Positions 31,192-38,084 of a stretch of 38,084 nucleotides of DNA are shown piece after piece. Position 1 is the first letter of the stretch. Each line of letters opens with the position of its first letter. Source of the stretch: Fredinandcohnia onubensis (GTDB lineage: Bacteria > Bacillota > Bacilli > Bacillales > Bacillaceae_L); contig NZ_NSEA01000034.1 of NCBI RefSeq assembly GCF_002734285.1, positions 1 to 38,084 of the forward strand. Direction: 5' to 3'. A model generated the notes under the pieces. That model was not told the DNA's origin, did not search any database, and saw only the letters and a list, made by a program, of their open reading frames with translations. The position numbers were made by a program, and so were the translations under genes.

Positions 31192-31989
31192 TTACAAGGC
31201 ATACGGCTCATATGGTATACATAGATAGCGTTCAATGAACTGAGCTAATCCATCATTTTGGTGGTGCCCTGTAACAAAATCAGCTGCTGCTTTTACATCA
31301 TTATCTGCATTCCCCATTGCCACACCAGTACCGACATGACGAAGCATTTCGATATCATTTGGTCCATCACCAATGGCTACAACTTCTTTTGGGTTAATTC
31401 GATATGCATGAATTAAGCTTTCTATAGCAGACCATTTCGAAACTTTAGGAGCAACTAACTCAAACCCATCATTCCAATCAATGACTTCTGCTTCCTTTTT
31501 AAATATAGACGATAATTCTGGACTTGCTGTACCTGTTCGAACACTATATTTAAGGACATCTTGATATTGAGCCTGTCTTAAATCTCCAATATATTTTGGT
31601 GGAGTTTGCCCCACTTTTGTCCAATAATCGATTTCTTCATCTGTTTCCTTACAATAAAGCCCATTTGCTGTATGAACGATAACATTACAAGATCTTTCAG
31701 CAGTCAGATGATGAAATCGCTCTTCATTTATGCTGACGGTTCTCATTTGCAACGCCTTTCCCGTCAATGCATCATGAATAGAAGCCCCATTCAAACAAAT
31801 CATTGGTGTTCGTAATCCGATTTCTTTATGGTAAGGCGCAGTTACTTCATAGTGTCGACCAGTCGCTAGAAAAACCTTTACTCCCTGATTAATCAGCCTA
31901 TAAATGGCTTCTAAATTTCGTTGGGAAATGGTGTTTGAAGCGGTTAGTAATGTACCATCCATATCAATAAATAGTGCACGCACATTCAT
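31192..31989 (-). CDS. HAD-superfamily phosphatase, Cof-type (subfamily IIB)
   Basis: Start at the ATG at 31989, with GAGGAGG 8 nt upstream; the frame continues to 32025 without a site. The 265-residue enzyme has motif I FIDMDGTLL with Asp9 and Asp11, a Cof-type cap domain, Lys in motif III, and motif IV VAIGDGPNDIEML; the C-terminus has GVAMGNADNDVKAAADFVT. It dephosphorylates sugar phosphates or cofactors such as flavin or pyridoxal phosphates. Monocistronic. Confidence 0.92.
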   Translation of the reverse strand: MNVRALFIDMDGTLLTASNTISQRNLEAIYRLINQGVKVFLATGRHYEVTAPYHKEIGLRTPMICLNGASIHDALTGKALQMRTVSINEERFHHLTAERSCNVIVHTANGLYCKETDEEIDYWTKVGQTPPKYIGDLRQAQYQDVLKYSVRTGTASPELSSIFKKEAEVIDWNDGFELVAPKVSKWSAIESLIHAYRINPKEVVAIGDGPNDIEMLRHVGTGVAMGNADNDVKAAADFVTGHHQNDGLAQFIERYLCIPYEPYAL

Positions 31990-32115
31990 GTATAATGCCT
32001 CCTCATTCGTTGATAAACCAATCATATCATCTGAATATTAAAGCTAAGTAAATGTAGTGTACAGATAACATAAAGTTTATCGGGAAGCTTAAGTTAAAAC
32101 CAAATCATTTAAGGC

Positions 32116-32325
32116 TTACTTCACTCGTGAATGCCTCTTATCAGCAGCACTTAATACAAATAAGGTAGCAATCCCCCAGATAATCCCTTGGATAATCATC
32201 GTCATCCAATTACCTATAGGGAATAAAAGTGAAAATAGAAATAATAATAATGGACTGATTACGATAATAGAAATGCCGATCATGAATGCTCTTTTCTCAG
32301 GTAATGCTTTAATCTTAGCTAACAT
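32116..32325 (-). CDS. Small two-helix membrane protein (second gene of a sigma-W-type operon)
   Basis: A 69-residue protein with a basic start (MLAKIKALPEKR) and two transmembrane helices (about 14-33 and 38-59), ending ADKRHSRVK. GGGGTG ribosome site. It begins 18 nt after the stop of the 31-residue peptide gene and so shares its transcript from the consensus sigma-W promoter. Unknown function; a role in envelope stress is an inference. Confidence 0.75.
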   Translation of the reverse strand: MLAKIKALPEKRAFMIGISIIVISPLLLFLFSLLFPIGNWMTMIIQGIIWGIATLFVLSAADKRHSRVK

Positions 32326-32343
32326 TTATTTCACCCCGTTCCG

Positions 32344-32439
32344 TTAGATCACGCTCTTTTTTTTACCTTTTTTCCTTTTATCCAAAACATGGGCAATGGC
32401 ACCAAATATATTCTCAAGAATTGTATAGATCGCTTCCAT
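32344..32439 (-). CDS. 31-residue amphipathic peptide
   Basis: A short ORF with ATG at 32439 and stop at 32344, preceded by AAAGGGATGG about 6 nt upstream. The product begins MEAIYTILENIFGAIAHVLD, where Ile/Leu/Phe/Ala residues fall on one helix face and Glu/Asn/Asp on the other, then a Lys/Arg-rich tail (KRKKGKKKSVI). This fits a membrane-surface helix. It lies 26 nt downstream of a consensus sigma-W site and is followed by the 69-residue membrane-protein gene. Family not recognised. Confidence 0.7.
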   Translation of the reverse strand: MEAIYTILENIFGAIAHVLDKRKKGKKKSVI

Positions 32440-32471
32440 CAAGACCATCCCTTTAGTTCATCTTTCTAGTG

Positions 32472-32499
32472 TATACGCATTTAAAAAGAGAAAGTTTCA
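32472..32499 (-). promoter_or_regulatory. Sigma-W-type ECF promoter
   Basis: On the minus strand TGAAAC (32494-32499), exactly 16 nt, then CGTA (32474-32477, continuing TA). This is the B. subtilis sigma-W consensus TGAAAC-N16-CGTA without mismatch. The next start codon is at 32439. Confidence 0.8.
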
Positions 32500-32518
32500 A
32501 AATACTAGAACCCCATAT

Positions 32519-32547
32519 AAAAAAGGTGCTAATGAGTGCACCTTTTA
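32519..32547 (-). terminator. Rho-independent terminator of the signal peptidase gene
   Basis: AAAAGGTGC and GCACCTTTT stem with an 8-nt loop; T run on the minus strand. It lies 8 nt after the stop at 32555. Confidence 0.87.
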
Positions 32548-32554
32548 TAGTAAC

Positions 32555-33097
32555 TTAATCAAGTATTTTTATCTCTTTGATTGGCCAGACTACAAGGTTC
32601 GTAGTTCCAACTACGCTATCTATTGGAATCGCCCCAATGTGACGACTGTCCATACTATTTCGACGGTTATCCCCCATAACAAACAAATGTCCTTCAGGAA
32701 CTACATCACTCCCCACTGGAGTTTCCCGTAATGTGAATGAATTTGTTAATGGACCATCAATAAGCTCTTCTTTACTATTATCTAAATAAGGCTCATCGTA
32801 TGGTTTTCCATTAATGTACAATGTATCATCTTTATATTCGATGCGATCTCCTGGTAAACCAATCACTCTTTTAATATAGTCTTTTTCCTCAGTTGCGTGA
32901 AATACGACAACATCAAATCTTTTCGGTTCACCTATTTTTGTAACAATCATTCGATTTTGGTCTTGCAAAGTAGGCTGCATCGAGGCGCCTTCAACAATAG
33001 CAGGTGTAAAGAAAAACACACGAATAATAAAAGCTATTAAGAGTGCAATAAAAAGGGCTTTAATCCATTCCCAAAACTCACTTCTAGTATCAACCAC
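32555..33097 (-). CDS. lepB: Signal peptidase I
   Basis: A 180-residue type I signal peptidase of the short Gram-positive (Sip) form. One N-terminal transmembrane helix (about 12-30) is followed by the catalytic Ser39 in EGASMQPTLQ and Lys76 in DYIKRVIGLPGD. Also present are the box E-like VPEGHLFVMGDNRRNSMDSRHIG motif, with Gly-Asp-Asn, and VVWPIKEIKIL. It cleaves signal peptides outside the membrane. GTG start with an AAGGTG site. Transcribed alone. Confidence 0.95.
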   Translation of the reverse strand: MVDTRSEFWEWIKALFIALLIAFIIRVFFFTPAIVEGASMQPTLQDQNRMIVTKIGEPKRFDVVVFHATEEKDYIKRVIGLPGDRIEYKDDTLYINGKPYDEPYLDNSKEELIDGPLTNSFTLRETPVGSDVVPEGHLFVMGDNRRNSMDSRHIGAIPIDSVVGTTNLVVWPIKEIKILD

Positions 33098-33366
33098 ATT
33101 TTCACCTTCCTACATATTCTCCATCGTATTTTGCCTTTATTCCTTCAGTTATTAAGAATACTTTGGACATCTATATTTATATTAGTATTCCACAAAACAA
33201 GTTCAAATTCCTTCTTAGTCTATCAAGCTAAAATCAATCTTTACATATTTTTTACACCCATACACTTGTATGAAGTATTTACTCGAATTAAAGTAAGGAT
33301 ATGGACAGAACAAGCTTGACTAATTGGTTTTAGCGGCTTTATCTCGTTCAGAAGGAGGTCTGTAAA
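33098..33366. other. Intergenic region upstream of the serine hydrolase
   Basis: About 270 nt between divergent genes, with no ORF of note. A possible sigma-A site near 33316 (TTGACT, 17 nt, TTATCT) precedes the strong AGAAGGAGGT ribosome site at 33350-33359. Confidence 0.45.
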
Positions 33367-34809
33367 GTGAAAAGAGTACCATATTTCTTAATTTTAACGA
33401 TATCATTCTTATTCTTGTTGCCAACATCACATATATCAGCTCAGGATGCGGTATATTCAGAATTACATTCATATATTGAGAACTACATTGAAGACCAGCG
33501 CATCCCCGGTGCTGCAATTTCCATTGTTGAAAATGATAGAATCATTTATTCGGAGTCATTTGGTAAGACAGGTGGGGATGAATTAGTAGTAACACAAGAG
33601 ACCCCTTTTTCATTAGGTTCCATTAGTAAATCGTTTACGGCACTTGCAGTTCTTAAACTCGTAGAAAAAGAGTTGATTGAACTTGATGATCCGATTAAAA
33701 AGTACCTCCCCTCTTTTACTTTAAAAGATGAAGAGGCTTCGAACGAAATAACGATTAAGCAACTACTAATTCAAACAAGTGGCATTAGTACATATGACGG
33801 CTTGGCTATTTCGGATTTAGGATCCGGTAAGAGTGATGCAATCCAAACGAATATACAATTGCTCTCAGACACTAAACTAACTAAAACTCCAGGAACTCTA
33901 CACCAATACAGCAATGCAAATTACTCTATTCTTGCAGCATTAATTGAAGCAGTTTCTGGACGGTCTTATGCAGACTTTATGGATGAACAAGTTTTTCGAC
34001 CATTGGAAATGAATCATGCTGCAGCTGACAAGGAAAGAGCATATGAACATGGGTATCAACCAGGGTATCAATCATGGTTCGGATTCCCTGTAAAAAGTAA
34101 TGTACCTTATGACAATGGAGGTGCACCCTACGGATACATTACAGCAAGTTCAAATGACATGGTACACTATCTGATGGCCCTGATTGAACGAAATGAAGAA
34201 AAACTTGTGAAGGAAATGCTTTTAGATCAATCCTTTTTACCACATGTGCAAACAGGTGAAACGCGGTATTATGGCTTCGGTTGGAGGATAACAGACCCTG
34301 GATCGGACAAAGAAATGATATGGCATTCCGGATCAACTCCTGACTCTCGGACAGATATCTTTTTCTATCCTAAAGATAATTGGGGAGGGGTTATTCTAAC
34401 AAATAAGGAACATATTTTAGAAGAAGCCGCCCTCATCCATTTCAGGAATGGGATTATTTCAATTTTGAATGGAGAAAAACCAGTGAAAGTGGACGCTTAT
34501 AAACCAACCGTTCAAATCGTTATTTCTGTTTTACTATTAATACTTGCCGCAACCACTATTCAATTACTAGTTAAAATAAAATCTAGTAAAAGAAGAAGAT
34601 ATCGCCGTATGAATATAGGTATTGGAATGATATTGATATTACTGGCCATCATTATAATTCCATCATTAATGTATTTCTCATCATCACCTTGGCATTCGAT
34701 TAAACTATTTGCACCTGATATCGCTCTACTTACGGTATTATTATCGGTATTACTATTTGCAAACGGGAGCCTTCTCCTTGTCTCTAGTAAAAGAAAGAAA
34801 ATCGCTTAA
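33367..34809 (+). CDS. Membrane-bound serine hydrolase (beta-lactamase/PBP4*-like, family S12)
   Basis: A 480-residue secreted S12-type hydrolase: signal peptide (residues 1-25), catalytic SISK at Ser85-Lys88, YSN at 181-183, and HSG at 320-322 in place of KTG. C-terminal extension of three transmembrane helices (about 389-408, 420-440 and 450-472) anchors it. Relatives include PBP4*, FmtA and D-aminopeptidase-like esterases; the substrate, muropeptides or D-amino-acid esters, is uncertain. GTG start with a very strong AGAAGGAGGT site. Confidence 0.9.
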   Translation: MKRVPYFLILTISFLFLLPTSHISAQDAVYSELHSYIENYIEDQRIPGAAISIVENDRIIYSESFGKTGGDELVVTQETPFSLGSISKSFTALAVLKLVEKELIELDDPIKKYLPSFTLKDEEASNEITIKQLLIQTSGISTYDGLAISDLGSGKSDAIQTNIQLLSDTKLTKTPGTLHQYSNANYSILAALIEAVSGRSYADFMDEQVFRPLEMNHAAADKERAYEHGYQPGYQSWFGFPVKSNVPYDNGGAPYGYITASSNDMVHYLMALIERNEEKLVKEMLLDQSFLPHVQTGETRYYGFGWRITDPGSDKEMIWHSGSTPDSRTDIFFYPKDNWGGVILTNKEHILEEAALIHFRNGIISILNGEKPVKVDAYKPTVQIVISVLLLILAATTIQLLVKIKSSKRRRYRRMNIGIGMILILLAIIIIPSLMYFSSSPWHSIKLFAPDIALLTVLLSVLLFANGSLLLVSSKRKKIA

Positions 34810-34818
34810 ATATATCAG

Positions 34819-34853
34819 CCGGTATACTCCCTTTGAGATTCCGGCCTCTTTTA
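34819..34853 (+). terminator. Likely terminator of the serine hydrolase gene
   Basis: GCCGG and CCGGC arms around a loop of about 15 nt, followed by TCTTTT. Short stem, moderate strength. Confidence 0.5.
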
Positions 34854-34870
34854 AGTGTTACAGTAGACCT

Positions 34871-35755
34871 TTATTTACCTAGGCTTATAATGTCACCTTT
34901 TTTCGGCATTTTATCACCGTTAATCCCTTCAAAAAACAAGGGAAGGCCTTCTGCTAGAATAGGGTAGATAACTTTTGTTGGGTCTTGTCTTTGATGATGA
35001 ATATGTAAATGAGGTTCTGAGGTGGACCCGCTATTCCCTACTCGTCCAATTAAATCTCCCGGGATTACACGCTCCCCTACTTTCACAGATACACTATCCT
35101 TCTTTAAATGATTTAGTAACAAATATGTCCCTGTTTCATCGATTTTAATATAAACATAGTTACCTTCCATCGAGAGAAATTCTTCTGTACCCGGTTCGAT
35201 ATCTGCTTCATCATCATAAGTAGCAACTACCGTACCAGACACAGGGGAATAAACCTCTTTGTTCCATATCCCGTAATCCTCGTTCTTTTTACTTCCAATA
35301 TCATATGGCTCCATTACTAAATCGTATGCCCATCTTTCCGAAGACCATATAACATGAGGTAAATTATCTTTAGTCGTATCACCACCCCATCCGACAACTG
35401 TTTGTTCAGCCATTGGCCAATTTACAGTAACGGACGGGCTTACGCTATCAATATTAACAGGGTATGCAAAAGGTATGATATTCATTGTCAAAAGTATTGG
35501 AATAGCAAATACCACACTTACAATAATATTCATTACTACTTTACTAAGCTTTTTCTTTTTAACGATGAAAATAATAAAAAGAAAAAGATTGAAGAAGGCA
35601 ACAATCATGCCTATAAACGGTAAAATCATTTTAAGTATCGCCCATGCATAGGCACCTATTAAACAATGAATAAAAAACACACTAAACCATAAAAACAAAA
35701 GGATAACTATCAAGATACTATTAATAACGCCTATTTTCCTTATAATTGATCCCAC
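34871..35755 (-). CDS. Membrane protein with M23-like (LytM) domain lacking one zinc ligand
   Basis: A 294-residue protein: four hydrophobic helices in the first 115 residues, then an extracytoplasmic M23-type domain. The Gly-rich strand YSPVSGTVVATYDDEAD, GNYVYIKIDETGTYLLLNHLKKD, VKVGERVIPGDLIGRVGNSG and the HLHIH zinc motif are present. Where LytM has HxxxD the sequence is RWAYD, so the first His is Arg. Peptidase activity is therefore doubtful; it may be a regulator or bind peptidoglycan. GTG start with a GGAGGA site. Confidence 0.85.
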   Translation of the reverse strand: MGSIIRKIGVINSILIVILLFLWFSVFFIHCLIGAYAWAILKMILPFIGMIVAFFNLFLFIIFIVKKKKLSKVVMNIIVSVVFAIPILLTMNIIPFAYPVNIDSVSPSVTVNWPMAEQTVVGWGGDTTKDNLPHVIWSSERWAYDLVMEPYDIGSKKNEDYGIWNKEVYSPVSGTVVATYDDEADIEPGTEEFLSMEGNYVYIKIDETGTYLLLNHLKKDSVSVKVGERVIPGDLIGRVGNSGSTSEPHLHIHHQRQDPTKVIYPILAEGLPLFFEGINGDKMPKKGDIISLGK

Positions 35756-35853
35756 TTAAGAGTTCCTCCATACTTTCCAACTTTAAATCTAGCTCAATAC
35801 TAACAAATAAGAATTTATCATTTATTAATTATATGTATCTTTTATATGAATAA

Positions 35854-35885
35854 TGGGAAACAGGGACACAGGTCCCTTGTCCCAC
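35854..35885 (-). repeat. GGGACA/TGTCCC dispersed repeat, copy E
   Basis: A 32-bp copy with a 2-nt insertion relative to copies A and B, ending 2 nt before the stop codon of the membrane-protein gene at 35888. Confidence 0.82.
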
Positions 35886-35887
35886 TA

Positions 35888-36457
35888 TCATCGTGAAATG
35901 ATTTTTCGGAGGACATTAAAAGCAGAGATACTTACTTTCTTCCAAATCCAGCTATACAATAAGCAAAAGGCAAAAGTCCCTAATAGAACCACACTATTAA
36001 ATTGGGATGATACGGATGGACCTAATATAGGAAATTTAAAAACATATAATAAAAGACTTATACCTAATGTCAAACATAATGCTGCAAACACAATTGTTAA
36101 TACGCTCCTCTTAAAATACTTAAGGCCAATGCCTAAACTGAGTCCCAATAAGCCTGTGGTAAAGAGAAAAACCAATAGTTCACTTGGCTGGAGCATTGCC
36201 AATAGGAATGCGGATACGAAATAAGTCATCACACCCATTTTAAGTGACATGAGGCTAGCAAGCACTAAAGGACCCGTACTCATCATACTCAGGATAAAAC
36301 CGATCCCCGTAAAAACCCCAGCAGATTGAAAAATGACGGCCGCTGAACCTAATAATGAACCAACTACAAGCCGCATTGTCTTTGGATAACTGTCGATCGA
36401 CAGGTTTGTCTCATCTCCCCAAAAACTAGATGCTACTTTTTTAATAAATGACCGCAT
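35888..36457 (-). CDS. Multi-spanning membrane protein, unknown
   Basis: A 189-residue protein with about six transmembrane helices (from about residue 28 to 180) and a short amphipathic basic N-terminus (MRSFIKKVASSFWG). The repeated small-residue-rich helices (LVLASLMSLKMGVMTYFVSAFL; LFTTGLLGLSLGIGLKYF) recall small transporters, but I recognise no family. GGGGGTG ribosome site. Monocistronic; its stop is next to repeat E. Confidence 0.72.
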   Translation of the reverse strand: MRSFIKKVASSFWGDETNLSIDSYPKTMRLVVGSLLGSAAVIFQSAGVFTGIGFILSMMSTGPLVLASLMSLKMGVMTYFVSAFLLAMLQPSELLVFLFTTGLLGLSLGIGLKYFKRSVLTIVFAALCLTLGISLLLYVFKFPILGPSVSSQFNSVVLLGTFAFCLLYSWIWKKVSISAFNVLRKIISR

Positions 36458-36604
36458 GTGACACCCCCATATTAGAGGTAAATGCAGTAAGACTGAAGAT
36501 TATGCTAGAAATTCTTGTTCTAGACCAGCAGTCTTTTTAAATAGGTACTATTAGAAATCTTCAACTCATATTCTTATAAAAACAAAATAGAAGGGGTGTA
36601 AAAT

Positions 36605-38020
36605 TTGTTGAGAAAAGTGAAGGTTCGTTTACGTCCCATTGTACAACGGATTAATTTACCCACTGTTTTAAAAACAGCTTTTCTTCCGGGTGACTCAATT
36701 GAACGGTTATTTATTGCAACCCAAGTCGGAGAAATCTTTTACATAGGAAACGGTGATATTCGGACTTTTTTAGATATTCGACCACGAATCATCAAACTAG
36801 GTGCTTCTGGTGGATATGATGAGAGAGGATTGCTAGGACTAGCATTTCATCCTGGATTTTATTATAACGGTTTGTTCTACCTTCACTATTCAGCAGCTGG
36901 TACTCAAGGTCCAGGTGCTCTTTCTGAGTCATATACTCCGAACTCATGTGATCCCAATACATTAAACCTTAGATGGACAAATCGAGATACTCTATTTGAT
37001 CATATTGATACTGTTGAAGAATGGATATTACAACCGAATGGCCAACCCCAAAAAAGGCGGACGTTACTTAATCTAAGAAGACCATTTTCAAATCATAATG
37101 GTGTTAACAGCTTAAACTTTTCACCAGAAACAGGGAAACTTGTTTTAACAACCGGCGATGGTGGATCGGGCTATGATCCGTTTAATTTAAGTCAGGATGA
37201 TATGGAAATTGCGGGGAAAATTATTGAAATCGATGTTAGTAAAAATACAACAAACCATAATCCGCCCGTCGTCACGCGTTTTAACGAATTACCGGTACCT
37301 ATTCAGGAAACGCTTACGGTCATTGCTAAGGGGGTTCGCAATATACCGGGAATTTCCTATCAAAGGATTAATAATATGTTTATTAAATACGTGGGAAATG
37401 TCGGACAGGAATTAGTAGAGTCCATCTTTTCATTCGTAAATTACAAACCAATACCGGTTACGCAACTTGTAGGACACAGGGAGTCCCCTAGTCCCGCTTA
37501 CCATGGAGAATTTATTAATTTGGGTTGGCGTGGATGGGAAGGTGATTTGCCTACTTCTATAATAAGGAACTGTGCATCTAATCAGGATTTGAATGAGAAA
37601 ATAATAGGATTTTACAAGGAGACCATTGAAACTTCTGTGAGTCGAATTCATCCGTTAACGAGTTACTACCATCAGGATCCTCGTCCTGAGAAGTTTAGTG
37701 GAACTGCGCTAACAGGCGTGCAAGCCTATATGGGGAATGGAATTCCTTCATTAACAGGAAGTGTTGTATTTACTGATTTTGCCCGAAAGGAAAAAACACA
37801 AACTCCAGTCAGAGGGGCCTTAGCTTATACGAGGGTACAGACGGATGGTAAACCAAATGATTATAGGGTTATTGAAACCAATTACAATTCTGGCTCTGAA
37901 TCAACTTATTACGTTTGCTTAGGAACGAACCTTAACCAAACCCAATTATACTTAGGTACTCAAGGCTCTACAAAAGTGACCGATTTTAACCAAGGAACAG
38001 TCTTTGAAATTGTTCAATGA
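36605..38020 (+). CDS. Glucose/sorbosone dehydrogenase-type (PQQ-GDH-like) beta-propeller protein
   Basis: A 471-residue GSDH-family protein. The propeller motifs GLLGLAFHPGFYYNGLFYLHYS, NHNGVNSLNFSPETGKLVLTTGDGG and GKIIEIDV match PQQ-dependent soluble glucose or sorbosone dehydrogenases. The two consecutive TTG codons (36605 and 36608) are both possible starts, with AAGGGGTG upstream. Unusually for the family, I see no signal peptide (MLRKVKVRLRPIVQRINLP), so export is uncertain. Monocistronic. Confidence 0.85.
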   Translation: MLRKVKVRLRPIVQRINLPTVLKTAFLPGDSIERLFIATQVGEIFYIGNGDIRTFLDIRPRIIKLGASGGYDERGLLGLAFHPGFYYNGLFYLHYSAAGTQGPGALSESYTPNSCDPNTLNLRWTNRDTLFDHIDTVEEWILQPNGQPQKRRTLLNLRRPFSNHNGVNSLNFSPETGKLVLTTGDGGSGYDPFNLSQDDMEIAGKIIEIDVSKNTTNHNPPVVTRFNELPVPIQETLTVIAKGVRNIPGISYQRINNMFIKYVGNVGQELVESIFSFVNYKPIPVTQLVGHRESPSPAYHGEFINLGWRGWEGDLPTSIIRNCASNQDLNEKIIGFYKETIETSVSRIHPLTSYYHQDPRPEKFSGTALTGVQAYMGNGIPSLTGSVVFTDFARKEKTQTPVRGALAYTRVQTDGKPNDYRVIETNYNSGSESTYYVCLGTNLNQTQLYLGTQGSTKVTDFNQGTVFEIVQ

Positions 38021-38022
38021 AT

Positions 38023-38067
38023 CGACACAGGTCCATTGTCCAAAACTGGGACAGGGGGCCTGTCCCA
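38023..38067 (+). repeat. GGGACA/TGTCCC dispersed repeat, copy F (double)
   Basis: A partial unit GACACAGGTCCATTGTCC (38024-38041) and a nearly perfect palindrome TGGGACAGG-GGG-CCTGTCCCA (38047-38067). It begins 2 nt after the GSDH stop and may act as its terminator-like 3' structure. Confidence 0.82.
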
Positions 38068-38084
38068 ATGTCATAAACCTAAAA

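Noticed and set aside
35853-36224. 123-residue plus-strand open frame
   Set aside because: Antisense to the membrane-protein gene at 35888-36457; it starts within the dispersed repeat.
1-38084. Prophage, transposase, defence island or biosynthetic cluster
   Set aside because: No integrase, structural phage gene, transposase, restriction, toxin-antitoxin or NRPS/PKS gene is visible.

Overview
The window looks like chromosomal DNA from a low-GC Gram-positive of the Bacillaceae. This rests on strong GGAGG-type ribosome binding sites with frequent TTG and GTG starts, many small lipoproteins with LxxC boxes, a Bmr/Blt-like efflux pump divergent from a BmrR-like MerR regulator, a short Sip-type signal peptidase I, a DUF817 (YoaT-like) protein, a DUF3221 lipoprotein, and promoters matching the Bacillus Fur and sigma-W consensus. 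I see no rRNA, tRNA, transposase, phage module, CRISPR array or biosynthetic cluster. The gene content is typical accessory housekeeping: single genes and operons of two to four genes.

Layout. 1-3.1 kb: two minus-strand operons (VOC - cysteine hydrolase - TPR; lipoprotein - GNAT - SRPBCC). 3.2-10 kb: a PspB-sized membrane/coiled-coil protein, two P-loop kinase-like proteins, a PlsC acyltransferase, a DUF3221 lipoprotein, an MFS pump, a glutathione peroxidase convergent with a hypoxanthine/uracil-type DNA glycosylase, an SRPBCC protein and an MBL hydrolase. 10-15.7 kb: small membrane proteins, a histidine phosphatase, two GNATs, a lipoprotein, DUF817 and a membrane-anchored GDPD. 16-21.3 kb: an AT-rich stretch with a signal-less NlpC/P60 protein, a lipoprotein, NUDIX, a methyltransferase, small membrane proteins, and a rhodanese with a HesB-like protein. 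21.3-25.1 kb: two divergent methyltransferases separated by a perfect 218-bp tandem duplication, then GNAT, VOC, GNAT and a deoxyribosyltransferase-like protein. 25.2-31 kb: an MFS pump, a 52-bp-period minisatellite, a Fur-controlled CxxC-protein/nitroreductase operon, the Bmr-like/MerR pair and a LysE exporter. 31-38 kb: a Cof-type HAD phosphatase, a two-gene small-protein operon with a sigma-W-type promoter, signal peptidase I, a membrane-bound serine hydrolase, an M23-like protein lacking one zinc ligand, a membrane protein and a GSDH-type beta-propeller.

Recurrent themes are small-molecule modification and detoxification (five GNATs, three methyltransferases, two VOC proteins, three MFS pumps, glutathione peroxidase, nitroreductase) and envelope functions (lipoproteins, signal peptidase, serine hydrolase, PlsC, GDPD, candidate sigma-W promoters).

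No single new multigene system is obvious. The best leads are: the 52-bp hairpin minisatellite at 26.6-26.97 kb; the exact 218-bp duplication at 22.08-22.5 kb; a dispersed GGGACA/TGTCCC palindromic repeat family that tends to abut stop codons and brackets a GNAT gene; a 31-residue amphipathic peptide gene at 32.4 kb behind a consensus sigma-W promoter; and a Fur box placed inside the promoter of a nitroreductase operon.
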